Source: Mesotoga sp.
GTDB lineage: Bacteria > Thermotogota > Thermotogae > Petrotogales > Kosmotogaceae
DNA: 7,915 nt
Reading direction: 5' to 3'
NCBI GenBank assembly: GCA_011620045.1
Contig: WOZY01000173.1
Coordinates: 1 to 7,915, forward strand
The notes under the pieces are model-generated. The model saw only the letters and a program-made list of their open reading frames with translations, was not told the DNA's origin and did no database searches. Each line of letters opens with the position of its first letter. The stretch's first letter is position 1. The translations under genes and the position numbers were made by a program. Shown here piece after piece: positions 1 through 6,240 of this stretch.

Positions 1-1110
1 AAGAAGGTCCTCAATGTTCTCAATACCTACCGAGAGTCTTACTCCTCCTTCAGAAAGGCCAATCTCCCGTAGCTCCTCGCTGGTGAATGAAGAATGGCTG
101 GTAAGAACCGGAATCGTTGCGAGAGACTCGACTCCTGCCAAACTTGTAGCTTCAAGAAAGAGCTCGCTCTTCCTTATAAACTCCTTTGCCGTCTCGAGAT
201 CCTTTACTTCGAGATAAACGACACCTCCGAACCCCGGGCAATCGGTGAAACAGTTTGGAACGGAACTTCTCAAAGATGGGTGAGAAACCAGATGAACCTT
301 CGGACTTTTTGTAAGAAATAGAGCTATCTCTTTTGCATTATTATTGTGCAGTTCCATCCGGAGTCCGAGAGTCTTGACTCCTCGACTTACAAGAAAAGCT
401 TCGAAAGGAGCCCCGTTCGTGCCTAGCTTGATCATTTTCTTCCTTGCCAGTGCTTCCAACTCTCTGTCTCTGAAAGCTGCAAAGCCAGCAATAACATCTG
501 AATGGCCGTTCACGTATTTCGAGAGGCTCTGAACGTCAACGTCTGCTCCGTACTCAAGGGGTCTGAAATTGTAAGGTGACAAGAAAGTATTATCTACTAC
601 GAGCAGAGCTCTCCTTCTGCTTATCATGTGCGATATTCTCTGGATGTCGGAGAGAATCAGATTAGGATTTGTCATTGACTCTACATAGACAATTCCAGTA
701 TTGTCGTCAACCAGGCTTTCAAGACCTTCTAGCCGGGACTGATCGAATCTCCTTATTTCCACACCCATATCCGGCAGGTCTGCAAGAAGGCTCTGTGTGC
801 CACCGTAGATATTCCTGGAAATCACCAAATTCATTCCCGATCTCAAAAAAGCAAGAAAGACCGTAGTTATCGCACCCATTCCCGATGAAAAAAAGATCCC
901 GCCAGTTCCTCCGAAAAGGTTTGAAAGCTTTCTTTCTACAACACCTATCGAAGGATTTCCAACCCTGGTATAGAAAGTCTCTGAGTTTTCGCTCGCATAC
1001 TTTTCATCGTCGACCACGAAGTTCGATGTTTGAAAGATTGGAGTTGACACTGCGTCGAAAATCTTTGTCTCTTCTCCGATGTGAACCGCTCTAGTATTGA
1101 ATCCACTCAT
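1..1110 (-). CDS. Cys/Met-metabolism PLP-dependent enzyme (cystathionine gamma-synthase / methionine gamma-lyase type), 3' end cut by the window
   Basis: The frame is open from an ATG at 1110 down to base 1 with no stop, giving 370 residues of a family that is usually about 380-400 long, so only a short C-terminal tail is missing. I translated it by hand. Family landmarks appear in order. Near the N-terminus is a TRAVHIGEE block. YTRVGNP holds Tyr47 and Arg49, which contact the phosphate of the neighbouring subunit's cofactor. SSGMGA at 75-80 is the PLP phosphate loop. Tyr102 stacks on the ring, and Asp173 in VDNTF pairs with the pyridine nitrogen. SLSKYVNGHSDV carries the Schiff-base Lys198, and Arg358 in GGVRLSVG binds the substrate carboxylate. 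The family makes or breaks C-S bonds in cystathionine, homocysteine or methionine metabolism in the cytoplasm. Position 104 in YGGT is Gly where classical methionine gamma-lyases have Cys, so a lyase call is not supported, but the exact substrate cannot be assigned. An AGAAGG sequence lies 11 bases before the ATG, inside the end of the upstream oxidoreductase gene; the 7-base gap suggests cotranscription. Confidence 0.9.
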   Translation of the reverse strand, partial: MSGFNTRAVHIGEETKIFDAVSTPIFQTSNFVVDDEKYASENSETFYTRVGNPSIGVVERKLSNLFGGTGGIFFSSGMGAITTVFLAFLRSGMNLVISRNIYGGTQSLLADLPDMGVEIRRFDQSRLEGLESLVDDNTGIVYVESMTNPNLILSDIQRISHMISRRRALLVVDNTFLSPYNFRPLEYGADVDVQSLSKYVNGHSDVIAGFAAFRDRELEALARKKMIKLGTNGAPFEAFLVSRGVKTLGLRMELHNNNAKEIALFLTKSPKVHLVSHPSLRSSVPNCFTDCPGFGGVVYLEVKDLETAKEFIRKSELFLEATSLAGVESLATIPVLTSHSSFTSEELREIGLSEGGVRLSVGIENIEDLL

Positions 1111-1117
1111 CTGTCAA

Positions 1118-2119
1118 TCAGCCTTCTTCTAGCAAGGAATCGACAGCTACTACTCTCTTTTCTCTTGCCGAAATCAGGCCGGCCTCAATTGTGGCAAGAT
1201 CCGAGAGCGCTTCACCAATAGTGCCAAGAGAGTTTTTCTCGCCCTTAACCACATTGTAGAAGTCCTTGAATTCTTCAATAAAGCCGTCAGTTTTGTTTAC
1301 AAAGATCTTTTCACGATCTGCGCCAAAAATTTCGATTGTTGCTCCGTCCTTGTCAATAAGCATAAGACCGTCTGTCCCGACGATTTCGAACCTGTTGAGG
1401 GAAGCGGGAGCACCGTAGACAACAGAGTAGTTTCCGATCATTCCACATTCCAGCGTCATGTTGAAGACCACGCAGTTTTCTGCCCCAAGATAGTCCAGAC
1501 TTTTCTTCGAAAATCCGCTCACTTCATCTACATCACCAAGTATTTTTCTTAGGGCTGCCACATCGTGTACACCCCCATCAGAAATAAAACCACCCACGTG
1601 TTCCGGAGTCTGCCTCCACTTGGTCTGAACGTACTTGTTATCCTGTCCGAAATCAACCCATTTAAGCCAGCTGAAAGCAAGAGGTTTTCCTATCCTGTCT
1701 TCTTTCAGCAGTTCGGCAGCCTTCTCATAGACTTCTATGTGTCTGTAGTTTTCGGCTATGTAGACGGGAGAATTGCCGGGAAGTCTCAACAAAGGTACTG
1801 CTTCCTTGACAGAGGCCGCAACCGGCTTTTCACAAATTACCGGTTTGTTAGCTCTTCTTGCAGCCATAATCATCTTAGGATTCAGGGAAATCGGAACTGC
1901 CAGGACAACAGCATCGACCAAATCTGAAGAGAGCATCTCTTCATAAGAATCAAAGACCCTTACATCGCCACCAACTATCCCGGCGAACTCCTCGGCCTTC
2001 TTTCTCGTTCTGCTGTTGACAGCAGCAACTGTGAATAACTCACTTAGATTTCTCAGTGCCGGAAGATGGAGTTCTTTTGAGGCTATACCCGCCCCAACCA
2101 CACCTAGATTAATCTTCAT
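1118..2119 (-). CDS. Gfo/Idh/MocA-family NAD(P)-dependent oxidoreductase
   Basis: This is a 333-residue protein, a normal length for the family. The N-terminal Rossmann fold starts at once with MKINLGVVGAGIAS, giving the dinucleotide-binding GxGxxA at residues 9-14. The family EKP motif is at 97-99 (CEKPVA), where the lysine contacts cofactor and substrate. GGFISDGGVHDVAAL at about 176-190 carries the paired Asp181 and His185 typical of the catalytic site. The C-terminal half is the alpha/beta dimerisation and substrate domain. Family members oxidise or reduce sugars, inositols and related polyols; the substrate here cannot be read from sequence. I chose the ATG at 2119 because GGAGG lies 6 bases upstream and the Rossmann strand follows directly. 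An upstream in-frame ATG at 2182 would add 21 unstructured residues and has no good ribosome binding site. The gene sits 71 bases after galK and 7 bases before the PLP enzyme gene, which suggests one operon and perhaps a role in sugar use. Confidence 0.9.
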   Translation of the reverse strand: MKINLGVVGAGIASKELHLPALRNLSELFTVAAVNSRTRKKAEEFAGIVGGDVRVFDSYEEMLSSDLVDAVVLAVPISLNPKMIMAARRANKPVICEKPVAASVKEAVPLLRLPGNSPVYIAENYRHIEVYEKAAELLKEDRIGKPLAFSWLKWVDFGQDNKYVQTKWRQTPEHVGGFISDGGVHDVAALRKILGDVDEVSGFSKKSLDYLGAENCVVFNMTLECGMIGNYSVVYGAPASLNRFEIVGTDGLMLIDKDGATIEIFGADREKIFVNKTDGFIEEFKDFYNVVKGEKNSLGTIGEALSDLATIEAGLISAREKRVVAVDSLLEEG

Positions 2120-2190
2120 GCGATTCCTCCTTCGGTAATTCAACTGAAGATGCAAGAGATCAGAGGGATTTGCCGACCCCAAAGATTCCC

Positions 2191-3291
2191 CTATAGTGAG
2201 AAAGAGGAATCAACTTCTCTTGCCCCATCTGACGTCCTCACTTCGTACGAGCCTAAATCTCTCCCAAATCTCTCTTTGTATCTGGTTTTCATCACTTCAA
2301 CAATCTTTTTCTTTTCTTCCCTTTCGCATAGGGCAAGTACCGACCCACCGAATCCAGCTCCTATCATTCTCGCACCAGAAACGCCCTTCATCTCTTTTAA
2401 AGTGTTGACAATGAAATCCGTTTCGTCACAGCTTACTTCGTAGTCTAGAGCGAGGGATTCATGAGACTGAATTAGAAGCCGACCGAGGTTCTCGAAATTT
2501 GAATTGGACATGATTTTTACTGACTCCAAAACTCTCATGTTTTCTGAAACTACGTGTAACGCTCGCCGGTAATATAGTTCACCCAATCTACCTCTATTTG
2601 CAAAGAGATCTACCATGGAGACATCGCGATAGCTGCTCTTTCCAAGGATTTCGAGAGCCTTTCTTGCTTCCTCTCTTCTTGTGTTATAGCCTCCTCTAGA
2701 AAGGGAATGATGGACCTTGGAATCAAACACGAGAAACGTGTAATCACCAAGTTCTAGAGGTACGTACTCATAGCGCATCTCAAGGGTATCGAGGAATATC
2801 GCCTTATCCTTCTTGCCCATTATAGCCGCGAACTGATCCATGACTCCGCACTTAACTCCGACAAACTCATTTTCGGCCATCTGAGCATAATTATAGAGCT
2901 TTGTTTCATCGAGCTTCAAGTTGAAAGACGAATTCAATGCCACAATCATAGCTACTTCAACTGCGGCCGAACTTGAAAGGCCCGCTCCCTCTGGAAGATT
3001 GGAGTGAATCTCAATATTCATACCACCAAACTCTGTACCGAGTTGATCTTTAAGAACCCACAAGACTCCTTTCAGATAATCGCTCCAGTCACCGGTCTTT
3101 TCGATTCTAGATTCATCAAATGAGACCGGTTCCCTTCCCATCGAGCTCAGCGTTATTCTACTACCGCTTGTCTTCTCGACCGATAGAAGGACGTATTTGT
3201 CAATCGCAACAGGTAAAACAAATCCTTCATTGTAATCGGTGTGCTCACCTATAACGTTAATCCTACCGGGTGCAACAAAGTACCTCTTCAA
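2191..3291 (-). CDS. galK: galactokinase (GHMP kinase family)
   Basis: GalK phosphorylates alpha-D-galactose with ATP to galactose 1-phosphate, the entry step of the Leloir pathway, in the cytoplasm. The galactokinase signature PGRINVIGEHTDYNEG is at residues 8-23 and includes Arg10, Glu16, His17 and Asp19 of the sugar site. The GHMP ATP-binding loop EGAGLSSSAAVEVA is at 101-114. The catalytic Asp152 is in CGVMDQFAA. RRALHVVSEN is at 242-251, and the third GHMP motif GARMIGAGFGGSVLAL is at 306-321. With a TTG start at 3291 the protein has 366 residues and begins MKRYFVAPGR, a short N-terminus like other Thermotogota galactokinases as I recall them. GGAGG ends 7 bases before this TTG. The in-frame ATG at 3315 would add eight residues (MYNVGGVV) and has no comparable site, and the Shine-Dalgarno sequence would then lie inside the gene. 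I therefore prefer TTG. Neither galT nor galE is in the window. It is probably the first gene of the leftward operon. Confidence 0.95.
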   Translation of the reverse strand: MKRYFVAPGRINVIGEHTDYNEGFVLPVAIDKYVLLSVEKTSGSRITLSSMGREPVSFDESRIEKTGDWSDYLKGVLWVLKDQLGTEFGGMNIEIHSNLPEGAGLSSSAAVEVAMIVALNSSFNLKLDETKLYNYAQMAENEFVGVKCGVMDQFAAIMGKKDKAIFLDTLEMRYEYVPLELGDYTFLVFDSKVHHSLSRGGYNTRREEARKALEILGKSSYRDVSMVDLFANRGRLGELYYRRALHVVSENMRVLESVKIMSNSNFENLGRLLIQSHESLALDYEVSCDETDFIVNTLKEMKGVSGARMIGAGFGGSVLALCEREEKKKIVEVMKTRYKERFGRDLGSYEVRTSDGAREVDSSFSL

Positions 3292-3298
3292 AACAACA

Positions 3299-3303
3299 CC
3301 TCC
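3299..3303 (-). promoter_or_regulatory. Shine-Dalgarno sequence that decides the galK start
   Basis: On the minus strand GGAGG is followed by 7 bases and then TTG at 3291. It lies downstream of the alternative ATG at 3315, so it can only serve the TTG start. This supports a non-ATG initiation codon for galK. Confidence 0.7.
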
Positions 3304-3357
3304 AACATTGTACATATATGCTGTCTGCCATTATTGAGAGGATAGCACCACCAGAAC

Positions 3358-3384
3358 AAAAAAACAAAGCGGGCCATGGCCCGC
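3358..3384 (-). terminator. Rho-independent terminator of the glutaredoxin-like gene
   Basis: The 16-base perfect palindrome GCGGGCCATGGCCCGC spans 3369-3384 and can fold into a 6-bp GC-rich stem with a CATG loop. On the minus strand it is followed by TTTGTTTTTTT, a classic U-tract. It begins 22 bases after the stop codon of the glutaredoxin-like gene and lies upstream of galK, so it separates the two leftward units. On the plus strand the flank after the hairpin has no T-run, so it should act only leftward. Confidence 0.9.
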
Positions 3385-3406
3385 CAGATAGTTTCTAGGC
3401 TCTTTA

Positions 3407-3646
3407 CTAGTGAATTCCCAGAAGATTGTCTATCTTGCTCTTGTCGAATCCAACAATGACCTGACTACCTATTGTTATAACCGGGACACCCATCTGTCCG
3501 CTCTTCTTCACCATTTCCTCTGCCTTGGCTTTATCCTTACTCACGTCGTAATCTTTGAAAGGAATCCCGTTAGTCTTGAAATAATCTTTCGCTCTCTTGC
3601 ACCAGGGACAGGATGGGGTAGAATAAACAATAACCTTAGCATTCAT
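3407..3646 (-). CDS. small glutaredoxin-like thiol-disulfide oxidoreductase
   Basis: This is a 79-residue, single-domain thioredoxin fold of the size of NrdH and other small glutaredoxins. The first strand AKVIVYSTPSCPWC leads into the redox pair Cys13-Pro-Trp-Cys16. A Lys/Arg-rich helix follows, then the cis-proline loop GVPVITIG at 53-60 and the GFDKSKIDNLL helix that in glutaredoxins lines the thiol-binding site. There is no signal peptide, so it is cytoplasmic. It probably reduces protein disulfides, but whether its electrons come from glutathione, another thiol or a thioredoxin reductase cannot be told. CPWC differs from the CPYC of classical glutaredoxins and the CVQC common in NrdH. 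No ribonucleotide reductase gene is nearby. GGAGG is 9 bases before the ATG. The gene has its own consensus promoter, a repeat that looks like an operator, and its own terminator, so it appears to be a separately regulated, single-gene unit. Confidence 0.9.
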   Translation of the reverse strand: MNAKVIVYSTPSCPWCKRAKDYFKTNGIPFKDYDVSKDKAKAEEMVKKSGQMGVPVITIGSQVIVGFDKSKIDNLLGIH

Positions 3647-3663
3647 AACTTTACACCTCCGGT

Positions 3664-3689
3664 TACCCCCAAGGGGTATTTATATACCC
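3664..3689 (-). promoter_or_regulatory. overlapping inverted repeats, candidate CsoR/CstR-type operator
   Basis: Two inverted repeats share a half-site. On the plus strand TACCCCCAAGGGGTA (3664-3678) has arms TACCCC/GGGGTA around CAA, and GGGTATTTATATACCC (3674-3689) has arms GGGTAT/ATACCC around TTAT. The block directly abuts the -10 element and covers the expected transcription start near 3683. TACCC...GGGTA pseudo-palindromes are typical of operators of the CsoR/CstR copper- and persulfide-sensing repressor family. The repeat is seen; the regulator is inferred, and no such gene is in the window. The inner repeat could instead act as an RNA hairpin just before the Shine-Dalgarno sequence. 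Confidence 0.55.
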
Positions 3690-3718
3690 ATTATAGAACG
3701 CCACTTTTTTTATGTCAA
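3690..3718 (-). promoter_or_regulatory. full-consensus sigma-70 promoter of the glutaredoxin-like gene
   Basis: On the minus strand the -35 is TTGACA (3718-3713) and the -10 is TATAAT (3695-3690), 6 of 6 matches each, with the optimal 17-base spacer carrying an A-run. Transcription should start about 7 bases beyond the -10, near 3683, giving a leader of roughly 37 bases to the ATG at 3646. Such a strong promoter for a small redox gene makes sense if it is normally held off by a repressor bound at the adjacent inverted repeats. Confidence 0.88.
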
Positions 3719-3764
3719 CCCCGCTTCTTCGTTGGCTTGCTTTGTGAAAGACCGGGGAAAGGAA

Positions 3765-5366
3765 TTATGGTTTTACCTTGTTAAGAAGGATCTCAAGCTT
3801 CTGTAACTGACGAAGCAGAGAAAGTTGCTGCTCGGTCACTCTCTTTCTGTTGGCGATCAGATTCTGAAGATGACCCAGGGCAACCAGCTTCGCGAGGTCG
3901 TCGTTGCTAAGCGATTGCTTTGAGAGAAGCTCTTTCTCAGACTTTTTCCATTCCATATAGAATAGTCTCCCCGATGGGGTCCACCTTGCAAAGATTTTCC
4001 TAGGCACAACTAGCAGAAGCCACCCAAGACACCAATCTGCATAAAGTACAATCGAAATCATCAGTGATTCATCTGGAAAAGAGAGGTATACTTGCCAGTT
4101 TCCAAAGACGAATTTGAGTATCACAGACCAGATTATCAGATAGAAGACCGAAAACACGGACATAACCGTAGAACCCAGATACTCATAGAACCTTCCTGAC
4201 TTCACAATACGCATGGCATGCTTTTGCCAGAAGACGTATTGTTCTTTGAACTCTTCAGGCGAGAAGTTATCATTCTCTGCATCAGGAACCTCTACTGAAC
4301 CGTCGTTGTTTCTTCTAAGTGATTTCAGCGCCTGCAAGGCCCACTGCTGTTGAGTTGGGATCCCGTTGTTGCCGGCACCAACGGCTATTGAATTCTCCCC
4401 GAGGGTGATCTCTCCGCTGTTATGCATCTCAAGAATAGTTGCTAGAAATCCATCGTGATCCACTTCCTGGAAAGGGTTCTTGATTACTGCATTAAGAAGA
4501 TATCCTGGCACATCATAAATCCGATAACCGATTTCGGACTTCACCTGAGGTTCTATGCCAAAGAGAATAAACGTGAAGAATAATACGAAAAAGGGCACCG
4601 CGATTTGAAATCCGATCAAGCCCGACAAGAATGCCTGCTGGAACATAGCTATTTCGTGCTCTCTACGAATCGCGCTCTTACTTATCGTTGTACTTACAGC
4701 GTTTGCCATAGTGTTCGCGATACTCTTTGGAAATGAGACTTTTATCTCGCCAGAGGCGTTTGAGAGGACCGATTTCATCTGGAGCATTACAGTGTTTCCG
4801 ACTATCTCTACGCTGGCTTCTTTGTATGGTCTCACTGAAATATCATCCTCGGTTATTCTGGAGACAATCGATTCGGGAAGTTCTATTGAGAGAGTAATGT
4901 CTCTAGTCATGGCATCCGAGTTAGGTTCCCAGAATCTGTAACTCAAGACTGCAATATCCGACCCAATTTCAACGACGCCGGAAATATTGTACTCAGTAGT
5001 CATCATGAATCCACTGACTTCCTCTTCAAGGAAGATTCTTGCATCAAAGCCTCCGGGAGAGGAAGAGATCTCCCTGACGACCCCAACCTCCTGCGAAACA
5101 TCAATAGAATACGAGTTCAAAACGGAAGGATACGATAAGTGTAGTCTCTTCGATGCTGTGCGGTTATTGCGAGAGAGCGAGTAGACTGAAAGTTCTTCGA
5201 CGTGAAGATCACCGAGTTCATCAAGTCTTGCTTTGATTTCTACCGAATCTATTTTGTATGGAACCGATTCCCTCCAGAAACCATTGCCGAGCGCAATAAA
5301 CATGAAGAAGCCGCTGACCATCATGAATATTATAATAAAATACTTTCTTTCGAATTTCCTTTTCAT
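3765..5366 (-). CDS. DUF2207-like predicted membrane protein
   Basis: This is a 533-residue protein of unknown function whose layout matches the DUF2207 membrane family. A positively charged N-terminus (MKRKFERK) and a hydrophobic segment at 10-29 act as signal or anchor. An extracytoplasmic, beta-rich region runs from about 35 to 245, with the family-like opening YKIDSVEIKARLDELGDLHVEE. A second membrane segment is at about 250-272, followed by a soluble stretch containing VPGYLLNAV and DGFLATILEMHNSGEI, which resembles the winged-helix-like part found after this segment in DUF2207 proteins. Two more membrane segments lie at about 398-423 and 433-456. The last 75 residues are charged and end in leucine-rich helix, perhaps a coiled coil. 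The similarity to DUF2207 is by pattern only, so the protein may be a distant member. The ATG has AGGGTGAG just upstream. lemA lies nearby on the other strand; LemA and DUF2207 genes are often neighbours in other genomes. No clear terminator follows the stop codon. Confidence 0.75.
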   Translation of the reverse strand: MKRKFERKYFIIIFMMVSGFFMFIALGNGFWRESVPYKIDSVEIKARLDELGDLHVEELSVYSLSRNNRTASKRLHLSYPSVLNSYSIDVSQEVGVVREISSSPGGFDARIFLEEEVSGFMMTTEYNISGVVEIGSDIAVLSYRFWEPNSDAMTRDITLSIELPESIVSRITEDDISVRPYKEASVEIVGNTVMLQMKSVLSNASGEIKVSFPKSIANTMANAVSTTISKSAIRREHEIAMFQQAFLSGLIGFQIAVPFFVLFFTFILFGIEPQVKSEIGYRIYDVPGYLLNAVIKNPFQEVDHDGFLATILEMHNSGEITLGENSIAVGAGNNGIPTQQQWALQALKSLRRNNDGSVEVPDAENDNFSPEEFKEQYVFWQKHAMRIVKSGRFYEYLGSTVMSVFSVFYLIIWSVILKFVFGNWQVYLSFPDESLMISIVLYADWCLGWLLLVVPRKIFARWTPSGRLFYMEWKKSEKELLSKQSLSNDDLAKLVALGHLQNLIANRKRVTEQQLSLLRQLQKLEILLNKVKP

Positions 5367-5388
5367 TTCATCTCACCCTTTGTATTAT
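5360..5388 (+). promoter_or_regulatory. candidate promoter of the HAD phosphatase-lemA-htpX unit
   Basis: TTTTCA (5360-5365, 4 of 6 matches) and TATTAT (5383-5388, 5 of 6) are separated by exactly 17 bases. The transcript would begin near 5395 and carry a leader of about 33 bases with GGAGG before the ATG at 5428. The -35 lies over the start codon region of the divergent DUF2207-like gene. Confidence 0.5.
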
Positions 5389-5389
5389 A
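5384..5389 (-). promoter_or_regulatory. candidate -10 element for the DUF2207-like gene
   Basis: A perfect TATAAT on the minus strand lies 17 bases before the ATG at 5366. No -35 match is visible at a spacing of 15-19 bases. The start of transcription would be near 5377, giving a leader of only about 11 bases that just includes most of the AGGGTGAG ribosome binding site. It overlaps the plus-strand -10. Confidence 0.4.
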
Positions 5390-5427
5390 CTCTGCTTATG
5401 AAAACAATCTGGAAAACGGAGGAAGAG

Positions 5428-6216
5428 ATGCTTAAATGCAAACGGCTCTTCGTTTCAGATATGGATGGAACATTCTACCTGGGAAACACCCTTCTGCCGG
5501 GTAGTCTTGACTTCGCCATGGCTGTTAGCCGTCTTGGCGCAAGACTGGTATTCCTGACAAACAATTCATCTCGCACACCTGAAGAATATATCAGAAAACT
5601 AGAGAAAATGGGTCTGGACAGAAAACTCTTCGAAGTCTACACCTCCGGAGAAGCAACAATGAGCTTTCTTAAGAGAGACTTTCCCCAAAAGAAAGCATTT
5701 CTACTCTCAACACCGTCTGTGAGAGAAATGTTCGCAAGGGGTGGGGTAACGCTGGACGATTTTGATCCCGAAGTACTGGTCCTTACATTCGACACGTCGA
5801 TTACTTATGAAAAGATCCGAAGGGCAGCGCTTCTAATCAGACAGGGTATTCCTTATATTGCCAGCCACCCGGATATCAACTGCCCGACTGAAGACGGTCC
5901 CATCCCCGATGTCGGAAGCTTGATAAGTCTCTTTGAAACCTCAACTGGCCGTAGGCCGGATCACATAATAGGAAAGCCCGACCCCACCATTTTGAAGATG
6001 GTGATGGAAGATTTCGATTGTAGCCCGGAAGAAACTGTCATGATAGGAGACAGAATATACACCGATATTGAATGTGGTCTCAAGGCCGAGGTAGATACTT
6101 TCCTTGTTCTGTCCGGGGAAACTACAAGAGACATGATTCCTGACAGACATAGTTACAGAGTCGTAGAAAACGTGGGAACTCTGGCAAAGAAAATTAGAGA
6201 TCACAATACTGTATAA
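5428..6216 (+). CDS. HAD-superfamily subfamily IIA phosphatase (NagD/AraL/4-nitrophenylphosphatase type)
   Basis: This 262-residue cytoplasmic hydrolase has the normal length for HAD-IIA. All four HAD motifs are present. VSDMDGTFYLG holds the nucleophile Asp11 and acid/base Asp13, FLTNNSSRT has Thr44, Lys183 is in IGKPDP, and MIGDRIYTDIECG carries the Mg-binding Asp208 and Asp213. The C2-type cap lies between motifs II and III, about residues 75-180, and includes the family-like stretch ASHPDINCPTEDGPIPDVGSL. Members dephosphorylate sugar phosphates, nucleotides or glycerol/glycolate phosphates with broad specificity, so the natural substrate is unknown. I chose the ATG at 5428 because GGAGG ends 5 bases upstream. 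Earlier in-frame ATGs at 5233 and 5398 add residues that run back through the divergent promoter and gene and have no ribosome binding site. lemA follows after 24 bases, which suggests a shared transcript. A link between this phosphatase and lemA/htpX function is not evident. Confidence 0.92.
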   Translation: MLKCKRLFVSDMDGTFYLGNTLLPGSLDFAMAVSRLGARLVFLTNNSSRTPEEYIRKLEKMGLDRKLFEVYTSGEATMSFLKRDFPQKKAFLLSTPSVREMFARGGVTLDDFDPEVLVLTFDTSITYEKIRRAALLIRQGIPYIASHPDINCPTEDGPIPDVGSLISLFETSTGRRPDHIIGKPDPTILKMVMEDFDCSPEETVMIGDRIYTDIECGLKAEVDTFLVLSGETTRDMIPDRHSYRVVENVGTLAKKIRDHNTV

Positions 6217-6228
6217 TTGCCATACGTT

Positions 6229-6236
6229 GGAGGTGA
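6229..6236 (+). promoter_or_regulatory. strong Shine-Dalgarno sequence for lemA
   Basis: GGAGGTGA, almost fully complementary to the 16S rRNA 3' end, lies in the 24-base gap before the lemA ATG at 6241. It gives lemA independent, efficient initiation within the presumed operon. Confidence 0.8.
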
Positions 6237-6240
6237 TTGA

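Noticed and set aside
1565..1927. 120-residue open frame on the plus strand inside the oxidoreductase gene
   Set aside because: It lies entirely opposite a well-supported family member and has no recognisable motifs.
3316..3357. Promoter for galK (AATAAT or TACAAT as -10)
   Set aside because: Candidate hexamers exist, but the best -35 partners match at only about half the positions, so I could not support one.
3664..3718. MerR-type regulation of the glutaredoxin-like gene
   Set aside because: MerR activators bind a dyad within an overlong 19-20 base spacer. Here the spacer is the optimal 17 bases and the dyads lie downstream of the -10.
3719..3764. Terminator after the DUF2207-like gene (CCCCG...CGGGG pairing)
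   Set aside because: The 5-bp arms are about 30 bases apart and no T-run follows; the right arm runs straight into the glutaredoxin promoter.
3410..3784. 124-residue open frame on the plus strand across the glutaredoxin-like gene and its promoter
   Set aside because: It is antisense to a clear glutaredoxin gene, shows no recognisable domain or ribosome binding site, and runs through the promoter and operator block.
6212..6217. TATAAT overlapping the stop codon of the HAD phosphatase gene, as a separate lemA promoter
   Set aside because: No -35 match occurs at a usable spacing and there is no proper extended -10. The hexamer may simply be the GTA-TAA-T of the gene end.
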